Source: Sisyra terminalis (taxonomy: Eukaryota > Arthropoda > Insecta > Neuroptera > Sisyridae). Taken from it: a stretch of DNA of 64,000 nt. Both the position numbers and the translations under genes were made by a program. The stretch lies in contig OY292279.1 in the NCBI GenBank assembly GCA_958496175.1, positions 558,001-622,000 on the forward strand, read 5' to 3'. The stretch's first letter is position 1; each line of letters begins with the position of its first letter. Of the stretch, positions 11,097 to 24,430 are shown in pieces. The notes below the pieces were generated by a model. That model was not told where the DNA came from and did not search any database. It saw nothing but the letters and a program-made list of their open reading frames with translations.

Positions 11097-12896
11097 TGCG
11101 GTTATTTTTGCGGATATCATTGCGGTTATTTTGCGGTTATATTTGCGGTTATTTTTGCGGATATCATTGCGGTTATTTTTGCCGATATTATTGCGGTTAT
11201 TTTTGCGGATATCATGGCGGTTATTTTTGCGGATATCATTGCGGTTATTTTGCGGTGATATTTGCGGTAATTTTTGCGGATATCATTGCGGTTATTTTTG
11301 CGGATATCATTGCGGTTATTTTGCGGTGATATTTGCGGTTATTTTTGCGGATATCATTGCGGTTATTTTGCGGTAATATTTGCGGTTATTTTTGCGGATA
11401 TCATTGCGGTTATTTTCGCGGATATTATTGAGGTTATTTTTGCGGATATCATTGCGGTTATTTTTGCGGATATCATTGCGGTTATTTTGCGGTAATATTT
11501 GCGGTTATTTTGGCGGATATCATTGCGGTTATTTTTGCGGATATTATTGCGGTTATTTTGCTGTAATATTTGCGGTTATTTTGGCGGATATCATTGCGGT
11601 TATTTTGCGGTGATATTTGCGGTTATTTTTGCGGATAACATTGCGGTTATTTTGCGGTGATATTTGCGGTTATTTTGGCGGATATCATTGCGGTTATTTT
11701 TGCGGATATTATTGCGGTTATTTTTGCGGATATTATTGCGGTTATTTTTGCGGATATCATTGCGGTTATTTTGCGGTGATATTTGCGGTTATTTTTGCGG
11801 ATATCATTGCGGTTATTTTGCGGTGATATTTGCGGTTATTTTTGCGGATATTATTGCGGTTATTTTTGCGGATATCATTGCGGTTATTTTGGCGGATATC
11901 ATTGCGGTTATTTTGCGGTGATATTTGCGGTTATTTTTGCGGATATCATTGCGGTTATTTTGCGGTAATATTTGCGGTTATTTTTGCGGATATCATTGCG
12001 GTTATTTTTGCGGATATTATTGCGGTTATTTTTGCGGATATCATTGCGGTTATTTTGCGGTGATATTTGCGGTTATTCTTGCGGATATCATTGCGGTTAT
12101 TTTGCGGTAATATTTGCGGTTATTTTTGCGGATATCATTGCGGTTATTTTTGCGGATATCATTGCGGTTATTTTGCGGTGATATTTGCGGTTATTTTTGC
12201 GGATATCATTGCGGTTATTTTGCGGTAATAGTTGCGGTTATTTTTGCGGATATCATTGCGGTTATTTTTGCGGATATTATTGCGGTTATTTTTGCGGATA
12301 TCATTGCGGTTATTTTTGCGGATATCATTGCGGTTAATTTGCGGTGATATTTGCGGTTATTTTTGCGGATATCATTGCGGTTATTTTGCGGTAATATTTG
12401 CGGTTATTTTTGCGGATATTATTGCGGTTATTTTTGCGGATATCATTGCGGTTATTTTTGCGGATATTATTGCGGTTATTTTTGCGGATATCATTGCGGT
12501 TATTTTTGCGAATATCATTGCGGTTATTTTGCGGTAATATTTGCGGTTATTTTTGCGGATATCATTGCGGTTATTTTGCGGTGATATTTGCGGTTATTTT
12601 TGCGGATATTATTGCAGTTATTTTTGCGGATATCATTGCGGTTATTTTGCGGTGATATTTGCGGTTATTTTTGCGGATATAATTGCGGTTATTTTTGCGG
12701 ATATTATTGCGGTTATTTTTGCGGATATTATTGCGGTTATTTTGGCGGATATCATTGCGGTTATTTTGCGGTGATATTTGCGGTTATTTTTGCGGATATC
12801 ATTGCGGTTATTTTGCGGTAATATTTGCGGTTATTTTTGCGGATATCATTGCGGTTATTTTTGCGGATATCATTGCGGTTATTTTGCGGTGATATT
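11097..12896 (+). repeat. Tandem higher-order block H3, copy 2 (1800 bp)
   Basis: This is the second tandem copy of 9297-11096. The left part is the third occurrence of a subregion also found at about 6.81-7.98 kb, and a more diverged fourth occurrence lies at about 14.96-15.8 kb. The copies part at about 11085 and 12885, where copy 1 has GCCGTGATATTT and copy 2 has Bg followed by TTTGGGG. Confidence 0.86.
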
Positions 12897-14600
12897 TGGG
12901 GTTATTTTTGCGGATATCATTGCGGTTATTTTGCGGTAATATTTGCGGTTATTTTTGCGGATATCATTGCGGTTATTTTTGCGGATATTATTGCGGTTAT
13001 TTTTGCGGATATCATTGCGGTTATTTTTGCGGATATCATTGCGGTTATTTTGCGGTGATATTTGCGGTTATTTTTGCGGATATCATTGCGGTTATTTTGC
13101 GGTAATATTTGCGGTTATTTTTGCGGATATTATTGCGGTTATTTTGCTGTAATATTTGCGGTTATTTTGGCGGATATCATTGCGGTTATTTTGCGGTGAT
13201 ATTTGCGGTTATTTTTGCGGTTATCATTGCGGTTATTTTGCGGTGATATTTGCGGTTAATTTTGCGGATATCATTGCGGTTATTTTTGCGGATATTATTG
13301 CGGTTATTTTTGCGGATATTATTGCGGTTATTTTTGCGGATATCATTGCGGTTATTTTGCGGTGATATTTGCGGTTATTTTTGCGGATATCTTTGCGGTT
13401 ATTTTGCGGTGATATTTGCGGTTATTTTTGCGGATATTATTGCGGTTATTTTTGCGGATATCATTGCGGTTATTTTTGCGGATATCAATGCGGTTATTTT
13501 GCGGTGATATTTGCGGTTATTTTTGCGGATATCATTGCGGTTATTTTGCGGTAATATTTGCGGTTATTTTTGCGGATATCATTGCGGTTATTTTTGCGGA
13601 TATCATTGCGGTTATTTTGCGGTGATATTTGCGGTTATTTTTGCGGATATCATTGCGGTTATTTTGCGGTAATATTTGCGGTTATTTTTGCGGATATCAT
13701 TGCGGTTATTTTTGCGGATATCATTGCGGTTATTTTGCGGTGATATTTGCGGTTATTTTTGCGGATATCATTGCGGTTATTTTTGCGGATATCATTGCGG
13801 TTATTTTGCGGTGATATTTTGCGGTTATTTTTGCGGATATCATTGCGGTTATTTTTGCGGATATCATTGCGGTTATTTTGCGGTAATATTGGCGGTTATT
13901 TTTGCGGATATCATTGCGGTTATTTTTGCGGATATCATTGCGGTTATTTTGCGGTGATATTTTGCGGTTATTTTTGCGGATATCATTGCGGTTATTTTGC
14001 GGTAATATTTATGGTTATTTTTGCGGATATTATTGCGGTTATTTTTGCGGATATTATTGCGGTTATTTTTGCGGATATCATTGCGGTTATTTTGCGGTGA
14101 TATTTGCGGTTATTTTTGCGGATATCATTGCGGTTATTTTGCGGTAATATTTGCGGTTATTTTTGCGGATATCATTGCGGTTATTTTTGCGGATATCATT
14201 GCGGTTATTTTGCGGTGATATTTGCGGTTATTTTTGCGGATATCATTGCGGTTATTTTGCGGTAATATTTGCGGTTATTTTTGCGGATATCATTGCGGTT
14301 ATTTTTGCGGATATTATTGCGGTTATTTTTGCGGATATCATTGCGGTTATTTTGCTGTAATATTTGCGGTTAATTTTGCGGATATTATTGCGGTTATTTT
14401 TGCGGATATCACTGCGGTTATTTTTGCGGATATCATTGCGGTTATTTTGCGGTGATATTTGCGGTTATTTTTGCGGATATCATTGCGGTCATTTTGCGTT
14501 GATATTTGCGGTTATTTTTGCGAATATCATTGCGGTTATTTTTGCGGATATTATTGCGGTTATTTTTGCGGATATCATTGCGGTTATTTTGCGGTAATAT
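11380..14600 (+). repeat. Duplicated block H4, copy 1
   Basis: This block matches 14956-17893. The offset steps down from 3576 to 3529 to 3482 to 3293 bp, so the second copy lost 47, 47 and then about 189 bp. The first two losses are each one A plus one B unit. Shared markers include GCGGATAAC, TAATAGTTGCGG, GCGGTTAATTTGCGG (12333 and 15862), TTTGGGG (12895 and 16424), GATATCAAT and TTTATGG. Confidence 0.78.
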
Positions 14601-14982
14601 TTGCGGTTATTTTTGCGGATATCATTGCGGTTATTTTTGCGGATATCATTGCGGTTATTTTGCGGTGATATTTGCGGTTATTTTTGCGGATATCATTGCG
14701 GTTATTTTGCGGTAATATTTGCGGTTATTTTTGCGGATATCATTGCGGTTATTTTTGCGGATATTATTGCGGTTATTTTTGCGGATATCATTGCGGTTAT
14801 TTTGCTGTAATATTTGCGGTTAATTTTGCGGATATTATTGCGGTTATTTTTGCGGATATCACTGCGGTTATTTTTGCGGATATCATTGCGGTTATTTTGC
14901 GGTGATATTTGCGGTTATTTTTGCGGATATCATTGCGGTCATTTTGCGTTGATATTTGCGGTTATTTTTGCGAATATCATTG
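14105..14982 (+). repeat. 450-bp tandem duplication H5
   Basis: Two adjacent copies of about 450 bp (14105-14554 and 14555 to about 14982). Shared markers are GCTG with TTAATTTT, GATATCACTGCGG near 14410 and 14860, and GCGGTCATTTT with GCGTTGATATTT at 14485 and 14935. The second copy ends where TTGAGG variants begin near 14992. Confidence 0.85.
14485..14507 (+). repeat. Marker B-unit variant GCGGTCATTTT + GCGTTGATATTT
   Basis: This is a B unit with two linked substitutions, followed closely by a GCGAATATCATT 12-mer. I find nine occurrences, all in the left arm, at 14485, 14935, 17778, 19151, 19578, 21092, 21519, 22253 and 23036. Spacings of 427 and 1941 bp repeat. The variant marks copies of one ancestral segment spread over 8.6 kb. 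Confidence 0.88.
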
Positions 14983-17893
14983 AGGTTATTTTTGCGGATA
15001 TTATTGAGGTTATTTTTGCGGATATCATTGCGGTTATTTTTGCGGATATCATTGCGGTTATTTTGCGGTAATATTTGCGGTTATTTTGGCGGATATCATT
15101 GCGGTTATTTTTGCGGATATTATTGCGGTTATTTTGCTGTAATATTTGCGGTTATTTTGGCGGATATCATTGCGTTTATTTTGCGGTGATATTTGCGGTT
15201 ATTTTTGCGGATAACATTGCGGTTATTTTGCGGTGATATTTGCGGTTATTTTGGCGGATATCATTGCGGTTATTTTTGCGGATATTATTGCGGTTATTTT
15301 TGCGGATATTATTGCGGTTATTTTTGCGGATATCATTGCGGTTATTTTGCGGTGATATTTGCGGTTATTTTTGCGGATATCATTGCGGTTATTTTGCGGT
15401 GATATTTGCGGTTATTTTTGCGGATATTATTGCGGTTATTTTTGCGGATATCATTGCGGTTATTTTTGCGGATATCATTGCGGTTATTTTGCGGTAATAT
15501 TTGCGGTTATTTTTGCGGATATCATTGCGGTTATTTTTGCGGATATTATTGCGGTTATTTTTGCGGATATCATTGCGGTTATTTTGCGGTGATATTTGCG
15601 GTTATTCTTGCGGATATTATTGCGGTTATTTTGCGGTAATATTTGCGGTTATTTTTGCGGATATCATTGCGGTTATTTTTGCGGATATCATTGCGGTTAT
15701 TTTGCGGTGATATTTGCGGTTATTTTTGCGGATATCATTGCGGTTATTTTGCGGTAATAGTTGCGGTTATTTTTGCGGATATCATTGCGGTTATTTTTGC
15801 GGATATTATTGCGGTTATTTTTGCGGATATCATTGCGGTTATTTTTGCGGATATCATTGCGGTTAATTTGCGGTGATATTTGCGGTTATTTTTGCGGATA
15901 TCATTGCGGTTATTTTGCGGTAATATTTGCGGTTATTTTTGCGGATATTATTGCGGTTATTTTTGCGGATATCATTGCGGTTATTTTTGCGGATATTATT
16001 GCGGTTATTTTTGCGGATATCATTGCGGTTATTTTTGCGAATATCATTGCGGTTATTTTGCGGTAATATTTGCGGTTATTTTTGCGGATATCATTGCGGT
16101 TATTTTGCGGTGATATTTGCGGTTATTTTTGCGGATATTATTGCAGTTATTTTTGCGGATATCATTGCGGTTATTTTGCGGTGATATTTGCGGTTATTTT
16201 TGCGGATATAATTGCGGTTATTTTTGCGGATATTATTGCGGTTATTTTTGCGGATATTATTGCGGTTATTTTGGCGGATATCATTGCGGTTATTTTGCGG
16301 TGATATTTGCGGTTATTTTTGCGGATATCATTGCGGTTATTTTGCGGTAATATTTGCGGTTATTTTTGCGGATATCATTGCGGTTATTTTTGCGGATATC
16401 ATTGCGGTTATTTTGCGGTGATATTTGGGGTTATTTTTGCGGATATCATTGCGGTTATTTTGCGGTAATATTTGCGGTTATTTTTGCGGATATCATTGCG
16501 GTTATTTTTGCGGATATTATTGCGGTTATTTTTGCGGATATCATTGCGGTTATTTTTGCGGATATCATTGCGGTTATTTTGCGGTGATATTTGCGGTTAT
16601 TTTTGCGGATATCATTGCGGTTATTTTGCGGTAATATTTGCGGTTATTTTTGCGGATATTATTGCGGTTATTTTGCTGTAATATTTGCGGTTATTTTGGC
16701 GGATATCATTGCGGTTATTTTGCGGTGATATTTGCGGTTATTTTTGCGGATATCATTGCGGTTATTTTTGCGGATATTATTGCGGTTATTTTTGCGGATA
16801 TTATTGCGGTTATTTTTGCGGATATCATTGCGGTTATTTTGCGGTGATATTTGCGGTTATTTTTGCGGATATCTTTGCGGTTATTTTGCGGTGATATTTG
16901 CGGTTATTTTTGCGGATATTATTGCGGTTATTTTTGCGGATATCATTGCGGTTATTTTTGCGGATATCAATGCGGTTATTTTGCGGTGATATTTGCGGTT
17001 ATTTTTGCGGATATCATTGCGGTTATTTTGCGGTAATATTTGCGGTTATTTTTGCGGATATCATTGCGGTTATTTTTGCGGATATCATTGCGGTTATTTT
17101 GCGGTGATATTTGCGGTTATTTTTGCGGATATCATTGCGGTTATTTTGCGGTAATATTTGCGGTTATTTTTGCGGATATCATTGCGGTTATTTTTGCGGA
17201 TATCATTGCGGTTATTTTGCGGTGATATTTGCGGTTATTTTTGCGGATATCATTGCGGTTATTTTTGCGGATATCATTGCGGTTATTTTGCGTTGATATT
17301 TTGCGGTTATTTTTGCGGATATCATTGCGGTTATTTTTGCGGATATCATTGCGGTTATTTTGCGGTAATATTGGCGGTTATTTTTGCGGATATCATTGCG
17401 GTTATTTTTGCGGATATCATTGCGGTTATTTTGCGGTGATATTTTGCGGTTATTTTTGCGGATATCTTTGCGGTTATTTTGCGGTAATATTTATGGTTAT
17501 TTTTGCGGATATTATTGCGGTTATTTTTGCGGATATCATTGCGGTTATTTTGCGGTAATATTTGCGGTTATTTTTGCGGATATCATTGCGGTTATTTTTG
17601 CGGATATTATTGCGGTTATTTTTGCGGATATCATTGCGGTTATTTTGCTGTAATATTTGCGGTTAATTTTGCGGATATTATTGCGGTTATTTTTGCGGAT
17701 ATCACTGCGGTTATTTTTGCGGATATCATTGCGGTTATTTTGCGGTGATATTTGCGGTTATTTTTGCGGATATCATTGCGGTCATTTTGCGTTGATATTT
17801 GCGGTTATTTTTGCGAATATCATTGCGGTTATTTTTGCGGATATTATTGCGGTTATTTTTGCGGATATCATTGCGGTTATTTTGCGGTAATAT
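14956..17893 (+). repeat. Duplicated block H4, copy 2
   Basis: This is the second copy of 11380-14600 with internal losses made of whole units. Private changes include GCGTTTATT near 15173 and GCGTTGATATTTT near 17292. Loss in whole A+B steps of 47 bp suggests in-register slippage or unequal exchange between neighbouring units. Confidence 0.78.
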
Positions 17894-18899
17894 TTGCGGT
17901 TATTTTTGCGGATATTATTGCGGTTATTTTGCTGTAATATTTGCGGTTAATTTTGCGGATATCATTGCGGTTATTTTTGCGGATATTATTGCGGTTATTT
18001 TTGCGGATATCATTGCGGTTATTTTGCGGTGATATTTGCGGTTATTTTTGCGGATATCATTGCGGTTATTTTGCGGTAATATTTGCTGTTATTTTTGCGG
18101 ATATCATTGCGGTTATTTTTGCGGATATCATTGCGGTTATTTTGCGGTGATATTAGCGGTTATTTTTGCGGATATTATTGCGGTTATTTTTGCGGATATC
18201 ATTGCGGTTATTTTTGCGGATATCAATGCGGTTATTTTGCGGTGATATTTGCGGTTATTTTTGCGGATATCATTGCGGTTATTTTGCGGTAATATTTGCG
18301 GTTATTTTTGCGGATATCATTGCGGTTATTTTTGCGGATATCATTGCGGTTATTTTGCGGTGATATTTGCGGTTATTTTTGCGGATATCATTGCGGTTAT
18401 TTTGCGGTAATATTTGCGGTTATTTTGCGGATATCATTGCGGTTATTTTTGCGGATATCATTGCGGTTATTTTGCGGTGATATTTGCGGTTATTTTTGCG
18501 GATATCATTGCGGTTATTTTTGCGGATATCATTGCGGTTATTTTGCGGTGATATTTTGCGGTTATTTTTGCGGATATCATTGCGGTTATTTTTGCGGATA
18601 TCATTGCGGTTATTTTGCGGTAATATTGGCGGTTATTTTTGCGGATATCATTGCGGTTATTTTTGCGGATATCATTGCGGTTATTTTGCGGTGATATTTT
18701 GCGGTTATTTTTGCGGATATCATTGCGGTTATTTTGCGGTAATATTTATGGTTATTTTTGCGGATATTATTGCGGTTATTTTTGCGGATATTATTGCGGT
18801 TATTTTTGCGGATATCATTGCGGTTATTTTGCGGTGATATTTGCGGTTATTTTTGCGGATATCATTGCGGTTATTTTGCGGTAATATTTGCGGTTATTT

Positions 18900-20258
18900 T
18901 TGCGGATATCATTGCGGTTACTTTTGCGGATATCATTGCGGTTATTTTGCGGTGATATTTGCGGTTATTTTTGCGGATATTATTGCGGTTATTTTTGCGG
19001 ATATCATTGCGGTTATTTTGCTGTAATATTTGCGGTTAATTTTGCGGATATTATTGCGGTTATTTTTGCGGATATCACTGCGGTTATTTTTGCGGATATC
19101 ATTGCGGTTATTTTGCGGTGATATTTGCGGTTATTTTTGCGGATATCATTGCGGTCATTTTGCGTTGATATTTGCGGTTATTTTTGCGAATATCATTGCG
19201 GTTATTTTTGCGGATATTATTGCGGTTATTTTTGCGGATATCATTGCGGTTATTTTGCGGTGATATTTGCGGTTATTTTTGCGGATATCATTGCGGTTAT
19301 TTTGCGGTAATATTTGCGGTTATTTTTGCGGATATCATTGCGGTTATTTTTGCGGATATTATTGCGGTTATTTTTGCGGATATCATTGCGGTTATTTTTG
19401 CGGATATTATTGCGGTTATTTTTGCGGATATCATTGCGGTTATTTTGCTGTAATATTTGCGGTTAATTTTGCGGATATTATTGCGGTTATTTTTGCGGAT
19501 ATCACTGCGGTTATTTTTGCGGATATCATTGCGGTTATTTTGCGGTGATATTTGCGGTTATTTTTGCGGATATCATTGCGGTCATTTTGCGTTGATATTT
19601 GCGGTTATTTTTGCGAATATCATTGCGGTTATTTTTGCGGATATTATTGCGGTTATTTTTGCGGATATCATTGCGGTTATTTTGCGGTAATATTTGCGGT
19701 TATTTTTGCGGATATTATTGCGGTTATTTTGCTGTAATATTTGCGGTTAATTTTGGGGATATCATTGCGGTTATTTTTGCGGATATCATTGCGGTTATTT
19801 TTGCGGATATCATTGCGGTTATTTTGCGGTGATATTTGCGGTTATTTTTGCGGATATCATTGCGGTTATTTTGCGGTAATATTTGCGGTTATTTTTGCGG
19901 ATATCATTGCGGTTATTTTGCGGTGATATTAGCGGTTATTTTTGCGGATATCATTGCGGTTATTTTGCGGTAATATTTGCGGTTATTTTTGCGGATATCA
20001 TTGCGGTTATTTTTGCGGATATTATTGCGGTTATTTTTGCGGATATCATTGCGGTTATTTTGCGGTAATATTTGCGGTTATTTTTGCGGATATCATTGCG
20101 GTTATTTTTGCGGATATTATTGCGGTTATTTTTGCGGATATCATTGCGGTTATTTTGCTGTAATATTTGCGGTTAATTTTGCGGATATTATTGCGGTTAT
20201 TTTTGCGAATATCACTGCGGTTATTTTTGCGGATATCATTGCGGTTATTTTGCGGTGA
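18900..20258 (+). repeat. Duplicated block H6, copy 1
   Basis: This block matches about 20840-22223 with an offset of 1941 bp, then 1965 bp after one extra A unit. Markers are GCGGTTACTTTT near 18915 and 20857, the TCATTTT B variants at 19151/19578 versus 21092/21519, and TGATATTAGCGG near 19925 and 21892. Copy 1 alone has TTTTGGGGATATC near 19752. Confidence 0.8.
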
Positions 20259-20830
20259 TAATTGCGGTTATTTTTGCGGATATCATTGCGGTTATTTTGC
20301 GGTGATATTTGCGGTTATTTTTGCGGATATCATTGCGGTTATTTTTGCGGATATTATTGCGGTTATTTTTGCGGATATTATTGCGGTTATTTTTGCGAAT
20401 ATCATTGCGGTTATTTTGCGGTGATATTTGCGGTTATTTTTGCGGATATCATTGCGGTTATTTTGCGGTGATATTTGCGGTTATTTTTGCGGATATCATT
20501 GCGGTTATTTTTGCGGATATTATTGCGGTTATTTTGCGGTAACATTTGCGGTTATTTTTGCGGATATTATTGCGGTTATTTTTGCGGATATCATTGCGGT
20601 TATTTTGCGGTAATATTTGCGGTTATTTTTGCGGATATTATTGCGGTTATTTTGCTGTAATATTTGCGGTTAATTTTGCGGATATCATTGCGGTTATTTT
20701 TGCGGATATTATTGCGGTTATTTTTGCGGATATCATTGCGGTTATTTTGCGGTGATATTTGCGGTTATTTTTGCGGATATCATTGCGGTTATTTTGCGGT
20801 AATATTTGCGGTTATTTTTGCGGATATCAT
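19940..20830 (+). repeat. Duplicated block H7, copy 1
   Basis: This block matches about 23540-24430 at an offset of 3600 bp. Shared markers include GTGATAATTGCGG near 20256 and 23856 and the GCGGTAACATTT B variant near 20537 and 24137, the only two copies of that variant that I find in the left arm. Confidence 0.8.
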
Positions 20831-20839
20831 TGCATTATT

Positions 20840-22223
20840 TTTGCGGATATCATTGCGGTTACTTTTGCGGATATCATTGCGGTTATTTTGCGGTGATATT
20901 TGCGGTTATTTTTGCGGATATTATTGCGGTTATTTTTGCGGATATCATTGCGGTTATTTTGCTGTAATATTTGCGGTTAATTTTGCGGATATTATTGCGG
21001 TTATTTTTGCGGATATCACTGCGGTTATTTTTGCGGATATCATTGCGGTTATTTTGCGGTGATATTTGCGGTTATTTTTGCGGATATCATTGCGGTCATT
21101 TTGCGTTGATATTTGCGGTTATTTTTGCGAATATCATTGCGGTTATTTTTGCGGATATTATTGCGGTTATTTTTGCGTATATCATTGCGGTTATTTTGCG
21201 GTGATATTTGCGGTTATTTTTGCGGATATCATTGCGGTTATTTTGCGGTAATATTTGCGGTTATTTTTGCGGATATCATTGCGGTTATTTTTGCGGATAT
21301 TATTGCGGTTATTTTTGCGGATATCATTGCGGTTATTTTTGCGGATATTATTGCGGTTATTTTTGCGGATATCATTGCGGTTATTTTGCTGTAATATTTG
21401 CGGTTAATTTTGCGGATATTATTGCGGTTATTTTTGCGGATATCACTGCGGTTATTTTTGCGGATATCATTGCGGTTATTTTGCGGTGATATTTGCGGTT
21501 ATTTTTGCGGATATCATTGCGGTCATTTTGCGTTGATATTTGCGGTTATTTTTGCGAATATCATTGCGGTTATTTTTGCGGATATTATTGCGGTTATTTT
21601 TGCGGATATCATTGCGGTTATTTTGCGGTAATATTTGCGGTTATTTTTGCGGATATTATTGCGGTTATTTTGCTGTAATATTTGCGGTTAATTTTGCGGA
21701 TATCATTGCGGTTATTTTTGCGGATATTATCGCGGTTATTTTTGCGGATATCATTGCGGTTATTTTGCGGTGATATTTGCGGTTATTTTTGCGGATATCA
21801 TTGCGGTTATTTTGCGGTAATATTTGCGGTTATTTTTGCGGATATCATTGCGGTTATTTTTGCGGATATCATTGCGGTTATTTTGCGGTGATATTAGCGG
21901 TTATTTTTGCGGATATCATTGCGGTTATTTTGCGGTAATATTTGCGGTTATTTTTGCGGATATCATTGCGGTTATTTTTGCGGATATTATTGCGGTTATT
22001 TTTGCGGATATCATTGCGGTTATTTTGCGGTAATATTTGCGGTTATTTTTGCGGATATCATTGCGGTTATTTTTGCGGATATTATTGCGGTTATTTTTGC
22101 GGATATCATTGCGGTTATTTTGCTGTAATATTTGCGGTTAATTTTGCGGATATTATTGCGGTTATTTTTGCGGATATCACTGCGGTTATTTTTGCGGATA
22201 TCATTGCGGTTATTTTGCGGTGA
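20840..22223 (+). repeat. Duplicated block H6, copy 2
   Basis: This is the second copy of 18900-20258. It differs by GCGTATATC near 21176 and GATATTATCGCGG near 21726. It begins directly after a damaged 12-mer at 20832, where GCGGTTATTTTT reads GCATTATTTTT, a plausible join point of the duplication. Confidence 0.78.
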
Positions 22224-23539
22224 TATTTGCGGTTATTTTTGCGGATATCATTGCGGTCATTTTGCGTTGATATTTGCGGTTATTTTTGCGAATATCATTG
22301 CGGTTATTTTTGCGGATATTATTGCGGTTATTTTTGCGTATATCATTGCGGTTATTTTGCGGTGATATTTGCGGTTATTTTTGCGGATATCATTGCGGTT
22401 ATTTTGCGGTAATATTTGCGGTTATTTTTGCGGATATCATTGCGGTTATTTTTGCGGATATTATTGCGGTTATTTTTGCGGATATCATTGCGGTTATTTT
22501 TGCGGATATCATTGCGGTTATTTTGCGGTAATATTGGCGGTTATTTTTGCGGATATCATTGCGGTTATTTTTGCGGATATCATTGCGGTTATTTTGCGGT
22601 GATATTTTGCGGTTATTTTTGCGGATATCATTGCGGTTATTTTGCGGTAATATTTATGGTTATTTTTGCGGATATTATTGCGGTTATTTTTGCGGATATT
22701 ATTGCGGTTATTTTTGCGGATATCATTGCGGTTATTTTTGCGGATATCATTGCGGTTATTTTGCGGTGATATTTGCGGTTATTTTTGCGGATATCATTGC
22801 GGTTATTTTGCGGTAATATTTGCGGTTATTTTTGCGGATATCATTGCGGTTATTTTTGCGGATATTATTGCGGTTATTTTTGCGGATATCATTGCGGTTA
22901 TTTTGCTGTAATATTTGCGGTTAATTTTGCGGATATTATTGCGGTTATTTTTGCGGATATCACTGCGGTTATTTTTGCGGATATCATTGCGGTTATTTTG
23001 CGGTGATATTTGCGGTTATTTTTGCGGATATCATTGCGGTCATTTTGCGTTGATATTTGCGGTTATTTTTGCGAATATCATTGCGGTTATTTTTGCGGAT
23101 ATTATTGCGGTTATTTTTGCGGATATAATTGCGGTTATTTTGCGGTAATATTTGCGGTTATTTTTGCGGATATTATTGCGGTTATTTTGCTGTAATATTT
23201 GCGGTTAATTTTGCGGATATCATTGCGGTTATTTTTGCGGATATTATTGCGGTTATTTTTGCGGATATCATTGCGGTTATTTTGCGGTGATATTTGCGGT
23301 TATTTTTGCGGATATCATTGCGGTTATTTTGCGGTAATATTTGCGGTTATTTTTGCGGATATCATTGCGGTTATTTTTGCGGATATCATTGCGGTTATTT
23401 TGCGGTGATATTAGCGGTTATTTTTGCGGATATCATTGCGGTTATTTTGCGGTAATATTTGCGGTTATTTTTGCGGATATCATTGCGGTTATTTTTGCGG
23501 ATATCATTGCGGTTATTTTGCGGTGATATTAGCGGTTAT

Positions 23540-24430
23540 TTTTGCGGGTATCATTGCGGTTATTTTGCGGTAATATTTGCGGTTATTTTTGCGGATATCA
23601 TTGCGGTTATTTTTGCGGATATTATTGCGGTTATTTTTGCGGATATCATTGCGGTTATTTTGCGGTTATATTTGCGGTTATTTTTGCGGATATCATTGCG
23701 GTTATTTTTGCGGATATTATTGCGGTTTTTTTTGCGGATATCATTGCGGTTATTTTGCTGTAATATTTGCGGTTAATTTTGCGGATATTATTGCGGTTAT
23801 TTTTGCGGATATCACTGCGGTTATTTTTGCGGATATCATTGCGGTTATTTTGCGGTGATAATTGCGGTTATTTTTGCGGATATCATTGCGGTTATTTTGC
23901 GGTGATATTTGCGGTTATTTTTGCGGATATCATTGCGGTTATTTTTGCGGATATTATTGCGGTTATTTTTGCGGATATTATTGCGGTTATTTTTGCGGAT
24001 ATCATTGCGGTTATTTTGCGGTGATATTTGCGGTTATTTTTGCGGATATCATTGCGGTTATTTTGCGGTGATATTTGCGGTTATTTTTGCGGATATCATT
24101 GCGGTTATTTTTGCGGATATTATTGCGGTTATTTTGCGGTAACATTTGCGGTTATTTTTGCGGATATTATTGCGGTTATTTTTGCGGATATCATTGCGGT
24201 TATTTTGCGGTAATATTTGCGGTTATTTTTGCGGATATTATTGCGGTTATTTTGCTGTAATATTTGCGGTTAATTTTGCGGATATCATTGCGGTTATTTT
24301 TGCGGATATTATTGCGGTTATTTTTGCGGATATCATTGCGGTTATTTTGCGGTGATATTTGCGGTTATTTTTGCGGATATCATTGCGGTTATTTTGCGGT
24401 AATATTTGCGGTTATTTTTGCGGATATCAT
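23540..24430 (+). repeat. Duplicated block H7, copy 2
   Basis: This is the second copy of 19940-20830 at an offset of 3600 bp. Private changes are GCGGGTATC near 23545, GCGGTTATATTT near 23665 and a T-run change GCGGTTTTTTTT near 23725. The flanking copies of the GCTG/TTAATTTT marker are conserved. Confidence 0.78.
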
